Source: Strongylocentrotus purpuratus (taxonomy: Eukaryota > Echinodermata > Echinoidea > Camarodonta > Strongylocentrotidae). Taken from it: a stretch of 64,000 bases of DNA. Below are positions 34,458 to 45,857 of this stretch, in pieces (within the stretch, counting starts at the first letter, position 1; every line of letters starts with the position of its first letter). The notes below the pieces were generated by a model, which saw nothing but the letters and a program-made list of their open reading frames with translations, did not search any database and was not told the origin of the DNA. The position numbers and the translations under genes are program-made. The stretch lies in contig NW_022145609.1 in assembly GCF_000002235.5 (NCBI RefSeq), positions 26,859,493 through 26,923,492 on the forward strand. Direction: 5' to 3'.

Positions 34458-35219
34458 GTGAGGTCGTTCACATCTCACCCAGGCTCATGCAACCCAAACC
34501 ATGCTTTGGTATCATCAGAGATTGAAAGACAAATTCATAATAAACAGCACATGCATATATCCAGGGGGAAATGACTTTTTCTCCTCTTATGTAAGTCACA
34601 GAAAATACTGATTAGGTACTGTTTCTTTTTTATTTTATTATAATATCGCACTATGCCATGTATCTACTGTATGATTATGTTGTGTATTGCATTTGCAAAG
34701 ATGTACGTAAAATAAGAGCAAAGCAAATTTCCATTAGACAATAAAAAATGAAACTGATGTTGATATTGAAATTGAATTAAGAAACCACTAGGAACTTGGT
34801 CTAATTAGATTAATAGAGCTAAATTTAGGTAAAATCTTTAACATTTTCATGCATAATTCATATGGAAATAACTACATGTTTATGTACTATGAAAAACCTT
34901 AGAAGACTATTTACTACCCACAAATGCCATCTAGAGAAAGTTTATATACTACTGGTATATAGCGGGAATATCTTTTTGATTGAACCACTTGGAACTGCAC
35001 TGCAAAATTTCTTCATTCTCTCACGCAAATCTTTCAACACTCTCCAAAAGATGACTTAACAATAACATTTTTCCTTCTCAATAATGATCGAGATGTAATC
35101 GTGAGGTTGCTAATTTGAAAATCACAGGAATGTTTCCTCTGGAAGGTTGATTTGTTCCCTATGGCCAGCTCAGTCCAGTTTGGTTGCCAAGGAGTGAATT
35201 TCTTTGGCACCGTAACATT

Positions 35220-35604
35220 AGGCCTGTCTTCATCTGCTCGAGATTGCCAAATGTCTGGCTATTTGAACTATCCTGATCGCAAATTATCCAGTCAATTTGC
35301 GTCTCCATCAGCTCGAAGTTGCAATTAGCGGGATATTTGGTCGAGATAATCATCCCAAGATATCTTGGGCTACATGTAGTTTGCAAAATATCCTGCTATT
35401 TGTCCAGTGCGTCTTCACAAGCCCGAAGACTCGCACTATGCGCGAACGCTGAGCAAAATATCTAGAGCTAATTTCTAAAGCTCGACTTTGTAATTTCAAG
35501 GTTAAGTCTGGAGCTGATGAAGACGTGATTTGTAACTTCTGGATTATTTCCTAAATCAGAAATAACAGGATATTTGGCAATCTCGAGCTGATGAGGACAG
35601 GCCT
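35220..35604. mobile_element. MITE with AGGCCTGTCTTCATC ends, copy 2
   Basis: TAGGCCTGTCTTCATCTGCT pairs with AGCTGATGAGGACAGGCCTA. The interior shares 'gcgggatatttggtcgag' and 'gcgtct(c/t)catcagctcga' motifs with copy 1 at 14041-14366 but is about 60 bp longer. TA borders both ends. Confidence 0.83.
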
Positions 35605-37716
35605 ATTATGATTAACCTTCAAGCAATCAGCTCGGAATAAATTGTAAAAGTCATGTACGAACGAGTAAATGTACTTTAAAAGCGTTAATTTCAAGACATG
35701 TACAAGCATGAGCATGAGTAACATACATCTTGTAATTAAATACCATGTGATGTGTCATGGTTAAGCAAAGAAAGTCAGCCCCCCTGGTAAAAAAATGCCT
35801 GTCTATGCTCTTACTGCAATCAAATGCTGAATGTACATGTAGTATTTCATTCACTCTAGCAATGTAGTTTTCTTATGATACAAACTCATTATCATTTTGA
35901 AAGATTATCTTTTCTCTGTACAAACTATGAACTTTGTAGCGACTCAAAGGTTAAAGGTCTACCTAGATTGAATAAAAAACACCCCTCTTTTGTTTTATTC
36001 ACCTCAGTATTAAGCTCTACTGCCATTTTATTAAATTGGTACCAACCTTTAAAGTGACTTGGTAACATTGTTGAAGGTTGATGAAAAAATTGCTAAATTT
36101 TTGTATAAAATGTTACTTACTATATTCCTTCTACTGTACTAACCCTCTGACATTAAAAAAATCCTGAAAAAATTCTCAAACCACAAAGGTATCTATGGTT
36201 TTCTTTGAAGGCGTTGATGTACGACACCCTCTAACAGTGATTAACAGTAAATTCTCCTAACCATTTTTTAATTTTCCTAACCGTTTTTCCATGACAAAAA
36301 GACATAAAACAGGCTACCGGTATAAAATATCTGTCAACACTTAAATGTCTGGAATGGAATGTAGAGCTATTTTATTGCTTTGTGAGATTTCCATTCACCT
36401 AAAATGTAATTAAATTGTTATTATATAGTTGGGAGAATTAAGGAATCGATCAGATCAGTTTTTCCCAATTTGTACCATGAATAATGGTCCGTTTTCACTC
36501 AAATTTTCAGATTATCTTTAATTGTACATCTAGCATTGAAGTCACTACCTTAGCACCACTATCTCTCATCTGAACAATGTTACCAAGTCCCTTTAAGCTA
36601 TCGCAAAGTTCTGGTTATGTCCCAAATCAGTGAATCACTGCAGTGCAATCTTACAGGTTTGTAAAAATCCCCCATGCACAAAGCGGTCCATATGTCATTA
36701 AAGGAATTGCATAATTCTGTTATTAAAAATGCGACTTTTTATGCAAGAGTACCCCCTAAGGCCCTAACCACAGATGGAATGTTCCATCTTTGCCGGAATA
36801 TAGAATTAAATACATTATTTGTGGAACTTTCCACTTGAGGAGTTATACAAAGATTTTAAGCACTTAACAACGCTAAACATTAGCTTTAAAAATAGAGTGT
36901 ATATCCTAGAGGACCATGACCATATCATATTCTCTTACTTCCATCTGTTTTTGATTGCCTGAATCCTGATACGACCATGACAGTGGTCAAGAATCTGTGC
37001 TAAGAAAAGATGAGCAGCTCCATAAATATCACAAACTTCTGACGAGGCAAGGAAAAATATCTGCCAACTCACTACAATTGCGTCCCGACAGAATAAAGCG
37101 AGAGGATACACAAGGCCTAGGCAGCCAAATCTTTTGATTCCAGGTGCATTTTCTGCAGCATTATTGCGGTTCTGAAAGGAAACATCATAAGTGCAAATTC
37201 ATGTCTAGCATGAGATGGAGCAGGGGAGAACTTCCTTGCTTTCTTTGAAGCTCAAAGACTGACTTACATACACGCTTCCTTGGTCGGCTTTCAATGTGCC
37301 TGCTCATTCATGCACTTGGGGAGGTGGATTTAAAAATATTTCCTTTGACCAGAAATGCAAAAATCGCTCAAACAATCATCAAGATTACAACCCAAATGAA
37401 AACCACAGAATTTGCTTGAAAACCACAGAATTTGCTTGAAACAAAGTTTTTGCAATCGCAATCTCAATACAGAGACAAAGAGGCAATTATTAATATTATT
37501 AACAGATATTGAAAATCAATTGTCTGCTTATTGACTGCTTTTAAAGGTGGATTTTAACAGATCTTTTGATCATGAAAAGTAAGGACAACACAAAGCGTAA
37601 ATACGCGGACATTTTATTTTAAGCAACAATATTTTTAACAATTTATCATTATCATCCCTATGCCAATGTGTACATTTCGGTGAAAAGAAAGGAGGAAGGT
37701 GTATTCATATTTGGCT
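35605..37716. other. intergenic or intronic, one small tandem duplication
   Basis: No gene seen. A perfect 20-bp tandem duplication of 'gaaaaccacagaatttgctt' lies at 37398-37437. Confidence 0.45.
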
Positions 37717-38145
37717 TTAAAGGTACTATGTCCCATTTGCAGCCAACGTCAAATTCTGTAGAACTTTGCAGGAATTATGAATATGTCATGTATGTCCTTT
37801 CTGTGAAATCTAAACTTTAGCAGTGTCCTATTATTCAAATTATGGAAGGAAACTCGTTTACTTCACTATCAAACACTATTGAGTGACTGACTGATTTTTT
37901 TTATTCTTCAGTAATAACATAAAATGTACATAAAATGAGCTGTAAAGGTACATAAGCATTTATTTGTCTTCATTAATAACCCACTTCTTGTAATGGCCTA
38001 AATTAAACTGATGCATGTTTGCGCAGCACAAAACGTACAACCATTCGGTACAAGGGTCTGAAAATCAGACAATTACAAAAATGATTGCAATCACTTAAGT
38101 CAAATTGACAACTAATTTATTTTCCCACTAAAAGACATTTTCAAT
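37717..38145 (+). mobile_element. TTAAAGGTACTATGTCCC MITE, copy 3, right end missing
   Basis: It begins TTAAAGGTACTATGTCCCAT and follows the orientation of copy 2, but diverges more and stops before the usual right terminus, about 15 bases from a SINE. The internal frame is not preserved. Confidence 0.82.
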
Positions 38146-38159
38146 TTTCATTTTTTGAA

Positions 38160-38335
38160 TACCCTGGCTATAGCTCTCAAATCCATAGCACTCGAGGTCT
38201 TTAAGGAATAAATCCTACCAGGTATTCAAATTACTTTTCATGGGTGAAGTGTGTCAAATATTAGTTCTGCAGTGGGGATTTGAACCCGTACCTTTGTGGT
38301 TCACAGGCTTATCCACTAGACAAAAACAACACCTC
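38160..38335 (-). mobile_element. tRNA-derived SINE, reverse orientation
   Basis: On the minus strand, GTCTAGTGGATAAGCC (A-box region) precedes GGTACGGGTTCAAATCCCC (B box). The body motif 'taccaggtattcaaattac' resembles that of the SINE at 49545. It cannot fold as a tRNA gene. Confidence 0.72.
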
Positions 38336-38339
38336 TACA

Positions 38340-39251
38340 ACTTACATTGCACTTTCAATGAAACATGAGAAACAAATGGTAAAGAATGGAGGCAGCAAGA
38401 TCGAACAGGAGGCTGACTTTAGAAGAGCCAGGTTTTTTGAAAGATCATTTATTAAGATAAGCCAAGCACCACCTCATTAAGACCACCTGTCCATAATGGT
38501 CATTATGCATAGTCATTGCATACCAATACCTGGATGACCATAACACACAGGTGCAACCACCACCTGTCTCTAGTGGTCATTTTTCATACACATTATTGGG
38601 TGACCATAATACACAGGTGTAACTCTATAGGCACAGGTGCACGTTGAAACACCACCCTGCACGCCCTCAACAGCAAACACTAAAGCGTGCTGCCACAAGG
38701 CTGTCAATCCTCATCGAAAACTTCTCAAAAGCCGTTCATTTTTTCTCAGGTCATTCACCGATCAGGCTCAATCGGGTCATTAACTTGACAACCCACGGCA
38801 CATTTTGTGATGTGTGCCAGTGCAAAGTCATACACCGCCATGACTAACTGATTTCACCCCCAGCACCAGAGGCTTGGAATACTGCAGTATCAGCCAGCCC
38901 AAATGTCTGACCAAGGACACGCCTTAATGAGTCGATTAGGTCAACCAACACTGCCGTACTGGCCCATATCCCAACATTCCCATTTGGAATTTATTTTCTC
39001 CCCATCTCGTGATTTTCTTTTTTGTTCTCGCCCATTTTCAATGGAGAGAATTCTTCTTGTATGAAATAGTTTCCTTTTAAGCTCCCCATCTTCATCTGTG
39101 TTGTCTTGTTTTGCTTTGCCAGGTAAATATCAATTATCAACAATCAAGATCTCCCTTTGTGTACGTCTCTTTCAGTTGATTCTTTCCCCCTCTTCTCTCC
39201 ATCTTTGTCTTTCTCTCTCTTCTGACTCTCTCTCTCTCTCTCTCTCTCCCT

Positions 39252-39298
<47 letters not shown>

Positions 39299-41213
39299 AC
39301 TCTTTCCATTCTTGTTTATTGCAATAAAACCTATGATCTTTAATACTTTATAAAGAATTCCTTTAAATGGACAAGAAAACGTTAAAATATACACCAGAAA
39401 AGGTTCAAACTAAGCCATTCTCCTCACTTCAAAATTTATAAAAAGTAATTTACAACATCACTGCAGCACACCCACACACATATATATATGTGAAGGCTTC
39501 ATGGGCTTACGCTTGTGAGTGATTGTGGACTGATACAGACTAAAATAATTATGCCTCATGACTGGAAGCACAAGCAAATGACTACAAAATAAGCCCTTAC
39601 AGTGCAAGTTTTTCTGCACTTTATGAACTACTCCGAGTCAGACTGAACCCAGACAACGTCCTGACTTGGGCTCGGCCTGTAAGCCCCTCCCCTCTTAATT
39701 TCTTACTCAGATACATACTGTAAGTATGAAAGGGTTTATTTGCAAGTTTATATAGCTATTTTTATAGAGGTTGGGTTTCCTGGGGCATGTTATTTCTACA
39801 GTATCCATGCAAACACAACAGAATTTGGTTGTATTCAAGACTACCAGGTACCAGGTAGAGTTAGATGTACAGTAGTGGCATTAAAATCATCACTTGTACT
39901 ACTGTATGTTCTAATAAAGCATGAAGTCAATGTCCCAGGTCAGTTTTATTAACTAATTTAATTTATTTATTATCAAAACCTTCAAGTTACAATGAATTTC
40001 AGCACATTTGGTAAATGGAGCAAATAAATAGAAAGAGCAAGTCAAGGTCGGCCCTGTTCAATCACTAAGAGTAAACATTGAATCATAAAGAAGTATTTTT
40101 GTTTTGCAATGTTTGCACTAATGATGAAATGATTCTGTTTTTATGAAAAATAAGTCATAAGTTTATAACTCAATTAAAAGTATGTACAATGTAAACAATC
40201 TGACTGGAATATTTTGAAGCATATTGTACAATTTTTACAATAGATCAGGGAATAATTTTCCTCAAATTTTTTGATTAGCAATTTCAGCCGATGGATGAAT
40301 ATTTAAAATGAAATTCTGTACATTTCTATGGAAGAAAACTGCTACACAAAAGATATTTTGTATAGCAGTCATGCAAAAATGCATAGCAAATTGCGATGCG
40401 ATACCAGGAAAATTATTCCCTGTAGATGCATCAATAGAACAACATCTGTTCTGAATATTTTTCTAAAGCTTTTTCATGATGAACATTTTCTCATTTCATT
40501 AGACAGAGCATTCCAAAGACAATAATATATGCATCAGAAATTCAGAATATAATTCCTATGATTGTTCTTACTTTTTTATGAGATTGATACGATTTTCATT
40601 GGTTCTTGTTTCATATTTGCATGTTGTACAAATGTAAAATAATCTATACAAATGATGAGGAAGTTTAGTATTTAGATAAAGAATGCAACCATAAGATAAT
40701 ATCGTTTGAATTCTCTGTTAAAAGACTGCAATCTTTCTCCAGCTAAATTCGAACAACATAATATCTGTCAACAGTTTTAAAAATATATAAAACAGTCCCA
40801 TCTTTTTCCATAGAGCTACTGTAGTTGTTTTTCCTTTTTTGTCCCTTCTTCTTCTCATTGTATAGACCTAGATGTATGATCTATCTTTCTCCGACAAAGA
40901 CGACAACAGTTGGCAAAAACTAGACCTGAAAAAGGCTAAAAATCAGTCTACTAGTACTACCTTTGAGGATATGTTTTAGCATAAACTTAGTTATAAAGAC
41001 ACACGTGTGTGGCAGTTAACAAAACTAAACAGTGGATTTCTAATTTAGTCTAGAATCTAGATTTTCAAAGTATTTTTTCCAACATGAACATCGTCATCAG
41101 TAATTGTATTTGGCATTTCAATTTGCTAGTTGATCTTGATTGAATTTTTGTGAGTTTTTTAACAGTGGTGTTTGATCATTTTGAGAATCAACAGAGGGTC
41201 TTGACATTGTTTA
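38340..41213. other. intergenic; CT microsatellite at 39200-39297
   Basis: A stretch with 'ggtcattatgcata' direct repeats (38490-38620), a (CT)n microsatellite at 39200-39297, then AT-rich DNA. Open frames such as 38644-38847 have no splice or domain support. Nothing else seen. Confidence 0.45.
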
Positions 41214-41742
41214 TTACACAAAAACTATACTAGATAATGCTCTTATGAGTGGTCGGTGGCCGTGGTGGACAATGCGGGACCGTCCGGCAGGGCGTCTGTA
41301 CCGAGGGCGAGGCGTGGAGCGGCCGCGCCGTTGCACATCCCGCAGCTGTTCCCAAGTAATGATGACTAAAGCACACGGAAAAGTATACGTGCGGGACCAC
41401 AACATCGTGGTCTCGATAGTTAAAGCATTTTTTTTTTTCAACCACAGTTTCGCCTTTCGGGCACAATCTTTGAAGAAAACTACTATTCAGTCATACCATT
41501 TATACTACGACACATTTTCAGTAACTCTTTTATGCAAATAGACAAACTAGACTCTATAGAATTATTAAACTAGTATATAATACATTGGCGGTAGACTTAC
41601 CCGCTGCTGAACGCCACCAGTCGATCCACAGATCAGTCAGATTACGTAACTCGACTTGTCGGTGATGCATATTGCATATATATGTCAGTGTGCGGAACTC
41701 TTCTTGAAGGATTGGGGGCTCTATCGGGGCTTGGGATTGCAT
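41214..41742 (-). CDS. candidate two-exon gene or gene 3' end
   Basis: The minus-strand exon 41742-41601 can start at an ATG and reads MQSQAPIEPPILQEEFRT and later VELRNLTDLWIDWWRSAA, ending at CGG|GTAAGT. The intron is 235 bases and ends in CTTTTCCGTGTGCTTTAG. Exon 41365-41214 continues in phase (G|TC) with IITWEQLRDVQRRGRS, then an Arg/Pro-rich tail and a TAA. The total would be 97 codons plus stop. The spacing WIDWW...TWEQLRDVQRRG is faintly reminiscent of the last helices of death-fold domains, a family large in sea urchins, but this is only a resemblance. The second exon is strongly GC-rich and open in all frames, so the frame rests on splice phase. It could be part of a longer gene. The first exon abuts a G-run repeat. 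Confidence 0.42.
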
Positions 41743-41751
41743 GTTCTTCAA

Positions 41752-42034
41752 CCAGGGGGAGGGGGGGGGGGTACTCACATATTAAGACATACGGGAGTGG
41801 GCCGCTCTAAATGGTTCCCTTTTTTACAAAAAATCCCTAACAATATCCCTAAACATGGCAGTTTTTCAAAATTTCCACAATTTTTCGCATGGCATCCAAA
41901 AATTGTGAATAATGGGCTTATTTCCTTAGATAGAAATCCCCCCCCTCCCCAATGACCCTTAAAAATGGGTAGGGGTTTTGAGGCTTAGGAATTAAGCACA
42001 CCCCCGTCCAAATCAAATCTGAGTATTCCCCCAG
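41752..42034. mobile_element. G-run foldback element, copy 2
   Basis: CCAGGGGGAGG...GTACTCACATATTAAGACATA at the left and CTGAGTATTCCCCCAGGGG at the right. It is the reverse-orientation relative of 11695-12004: its left part equals the reverse complement of that element's right part. Confidence 0.7.
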
Positions 42035-42461
42035 GGGTTCTTCACTTTATTTTTAAATGGGAGCTTAAAAAAATATACAGATTTTTTTTTTTTTTTTTAT
42101 AGATTCAGATACCGCCCACAAAATGACTTTTTGGTACCCTCCTCTCTTCAAATTGTTTTGAATCGCTCATACGTTAAATTTGTATCATATGAGTTGCATC
42201 AAATGAAAGATCTAAGCTTTAGAAATGTGTGTTATTTATTAATTATAATTGTGATTAAGTTATGATAAAACATCAATAATTCTTGATTTCGTTTTTTCTG
42301 GGACGCACTGTATTAAAAAATTAAAACATACATATTAGAATTCGCCAAGGTTATCCCAACTTCCAGACTTCACTTCATGACCAGGGTCATGCAGGTCAGA
42401 ATATGGTTGAACGACGATTGGGGCATAAATGTACAAGTCAATTCACAGAATTAAAGCTAGC

Positions 42462-42503
42462 CCCCCCCCCCCCCCCCCCCACACCACACACACACACACA
42501 CAT
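42462..42503. repeat. C-run followed by (CA)n
   Basis: About 20 consecutive C bases pass directly into a (CA)n microsatellite. Confidence 0.95.
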
Positions 42504-44447
42504 GCACACACATTCCTGCCCAAAAGAATCCATGATCCGCGATGGCTATATAACAACCCTCCAAACCTAGCTCGATACTGATATCAAACTACTCCAGAGG
42601 AAAGCAGAAAAATCTGAGAAATTGATTGGTGAAAGTTTTAATGATGGGACATATTGTTTCAGCAGTGATACCAGTTGGTTTTACTCAGTGAGAATTATGC
42701 ATTTGGGCCATGTTCTGTACAATATGGGCCTATGAAAAGCCAAAAGCATTCAGACAATAAATAGAAAACATTGCACCATGATAACTCCCATATGTCTTAC
42801 CGGTAAATTAACACTCTTATGTCTTTTGAATATCAAAATATTAAAATAATATCAACATTGTAATATCTTTGAAATATACTGAGCTATAAGAAAACAAAAA
42901 ATGGCTCACACAAAACACATACCATAGAAGTATGGATCACAATTTTATATCACAAGATATTTACCAGTCATTGTTTGTACAATAAATAAATTGAATACCA
43001 TATAGTCTTGTATTTATATATGCACTAAGAAGTTGACATTTGCTCTGTAAACTCATCAACCTCAATCTTGTGACAACATATGGGGCCTCTTTCTTCACAC
43101 CCAAGTAGATGAAATTTCTGCAGAATGACTTAATAATGATCATGATATCAAAATTTGGTCATGGACAAAGCAATTAAATCACATTTTCAAATTTGAAGAG
43201 TACAGATGTAGGTCTTAACAGATCACACAAGTTTTGGAATATTATTATTAATAATGAGGACTGTATATGGCCAAGTAACAAAAGTAAAGCGTTTCTCGTC
43301 CGGAATTTTGTTTAAAGGAGGAGTCAGGGCTTTACTAATGAGAGCAATTATTTTACTAAAAGTCTTCTATTTTCAGTGATTTTCTTGAAAACCCGCTGGG
43401 GCTAGAAACCAAACCTAGAAATAAAAATTCAAATTACATTCAATAATGCTCGAGGGTCCAGACCAAAAGAGACATATCAAATCCTATAAGACAGCAAACT
43501 GCATCCTTATGTAACAAAACCAACTGACATCAAATTAAAGAAACTTTAAAATGTCTTGATTTACAAGGGAATTAAGTCTTCAGATTTTTGTTAAGTGCTT
43601 ATAAACATTGTTTTAAGCACTTTATAAATGTAATATATTATTATCATTATTAAACAGACTGTATTTTATAAATATCTCATGTAAATAATTAAATTAAATC
43701 TTTCAACAACAAAAAAAATTGCATGTGATTGCATTTCACAAAAAAAGATATTATGTGTCTATTAAGTGCCCAGGCCTTTCTACCTATTGACATTTAATGG
43801 AAACCACATAGGTTCCATTCTTTTACAAACAACATATGTATACGGTATGTTTATCAATACACTATCAATACACTATCAATACACAAGCTACTTCTTCAGC
43901 ACACGTACATAATTTGCAGATTCTAATTGCATTTCATAAGATATTACCATCTATCCTACTACACCTATTGCATAGAGCATGATTACATTTAAAAACAAGA
44001 ATACAAATAAATTGATTTGTCTGCACCAAGTTTAGAATAATTACAGATGCGACATCACAAAAACACAGATTAATAAATTTCAGTAGAGCCTCTTTATATG
44101 GACAAGGTCCTTGGGACTCTGGAAATTACTGTTATATCAGGAATCTTGTTTTATCAACGCAAAAAAACATAAAATGTAAAAAGCTAGGACCAGCAAATCA
44201 CCTTGTTATAACAGATACCTTGTTATATTAGATCTCTTTTTAAAGAGGTTTTGCTGTATAATATTGCTATCTATGTATACACATACAATATATTCTCACT
44301 TTCAGTTTACTATATACTAGAAGAAATCATGAAGAAGAAAAAGTGAGACTGCTCATAGAGTGAGAGTATGACGAGATAAGACAAATGCAGCTGTGTCTCC
44401 TATAGATGCCTCCGCCCTAAATTCAGTATAGGAAATGGATGGAATTA
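42504..44447. other. intergenic, AT-rich, no gene recognised
   Basis: Small items only: three near-tandem 'caatacactat' units at about 43854-43882 and a (TTA)-rich tail near 43640. No supported exon. Confidence 0.45.
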
Positions 44448-44545
44448 TTATAGCGATAACGAGAAAGTGGGACGGACAGACGGACATACGAACGGACAAC
44501 CTGAAAACATAATGCCTCAGGTACCACATTTGGTGGGCGCAAGCA
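44448..44545 (+). repeat. dispersed 'CGATAACGAGAAAG...CGGACGG' repeat, copy 3
   Basis: 'tagcgataacgagaaagtgggacggacagacgg' and 'acataatgcctcaggtaccac' match the copies at 30388 and 31035, without their left part. Confidence 0.68.
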
Positions 44546-44739
44546 TAATTAGTAAACAATGCTGGCTTTATCTCAGTATTCAAACCACTTTCATTAATTA
44601 ACAGCATTATGACCTGCATCTACCACATCCTGGTGTATATGTTTTATCACATATTTATCACTTCCAAATTAGAATTCAACGGGTAATATAATTCGAACAA
44701 GGAAACAATTTGTAATTTGATATTACTCTTTTGAAACCG

Positions 44740-45470
44740 AATATGAAATAAAATCACTTCCAACAATTCACAATCAACCATTCAAACAGCTTACCGGTAA
44801 TTGGTTCACAATCTGATATCTAATGCTTATATTTACTCCAAAGTCAGAATTGAACAGTAAATGTGTAATATTGTGACATTATTAATACAGCAATGTTGAA
44901 AAAAAACCTTGAATTAAAAATACTTAAACAATATTCAAACAGCATTCTCATCATTGGTTCACAAAAAATCTTTTTTTTTTTAATCACTACAGAGCTCAGA
45001 AAAATTATGTCAGTATGAAGAAAATTTGCAATTTGATAAAGATATGATAAAAATTGCATCAAAATCACTTTTAAAAAATTCAAAAAAATTCATTCAAACA
45101 GCATGGTGATTATTGATTCACAACCAGAAATCTCAATATTTTTATCAGCCAAAAGAAAGAAGTAGAATGATGTCAGTATGGAAGGAATTTGCAATTTGCA
45201 ACAATATTCACATCGCTCACACAGGATATCGGTCATTTTACAACTAAAAATCTCAAGGTTCTCTCTCGTCCAAAGTCGGAATTTACCAGAAAAATAATCC
45301 TAGTGCAGCGAGAGATATTGCTTCATAGAAACTGCTTGATTTAAAATCACCTTCAACAATATTCATGTGATTAAAACAGCATACTAATTACTCCTAGTAG
45401 TTCACAATGAATCATTTTTCTCAATATTTTTATGACCCCCAAGTCTGAATTGACAGCATTCATGTAATAG
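44740..45470. repeat. degenerate tandem array, about 150-bp unit, downstream of the coiled-coil gene
   Basis: Five diverged units are marked by 'ttcaaacagc(a/t)t...att(g/a)(g/a)ttcacaa' near 44781, 44934, 45093, about 45215 and 45371. They are followed by 'tca.tattttta' and 'caaagtc.gaatt' motifs. Spacing is roughly 125-160 bp. The array ends just before the 165-bp duplication at 45528. Confidence 0.6.
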
Positions 45471-45527
45471 TTGGATATTTCATTTCAAACTAAGCTGCTA
45501 CATTATGCCTTCCTACTCCTGATAAAG

Positions 45528-45857
45528 TCTCTCTTGCAAACTCAGCTCGGCAGAGTCAAGGTTCAAAGTTCAAAGTTCAAATCCACATCCGAATGTCTCT
45601 CTCACATGAAATCAAGGTCAAGGTTTCCAGAGTCCAGTGAGATGGTGCTTCCAAACTCTTTGCCCTTGTGACTCACATCTAGGTCAGACAGGTCTCTCTT
45701 GCAAACTTAGCACGGCAGAGTCAAGGTTCAAAGTTCAAAGTTCAAATCCACATCTGAATGTCTCTCTCACATGAAATCAAGGTCAAGGTTTCCAGAGTCC
45801 AGTGAGATGGTGCTTCCAAACTCTTCACCCTTGTGACTCACATCTAGGTCAGACAGG
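45528..45857. repeat. 165-bp tandem duplication containing the last coding exon
   Basis: Unit 45528-45692 is repeated at 45693-45857 with only a few substitutions. Each unit includes a triple 'aagttca' stretch, 'tgtctctctcacatgaaatcaagg' and the reverse complement of the C-terminal coding sequence of the minus-strand gene with its TGA. Only the 45693-45857 copy adjoins the splice acceptor (45874). The other copy lies past the stop and would be 3' untranslated or flanking sequence. Confidence 0.95.

Noticed and set aside
38644-38847. 67-codon frame with CDVCQCKVIHRHD
   Set aside because: Too short and isolated, without splice borders or other support.
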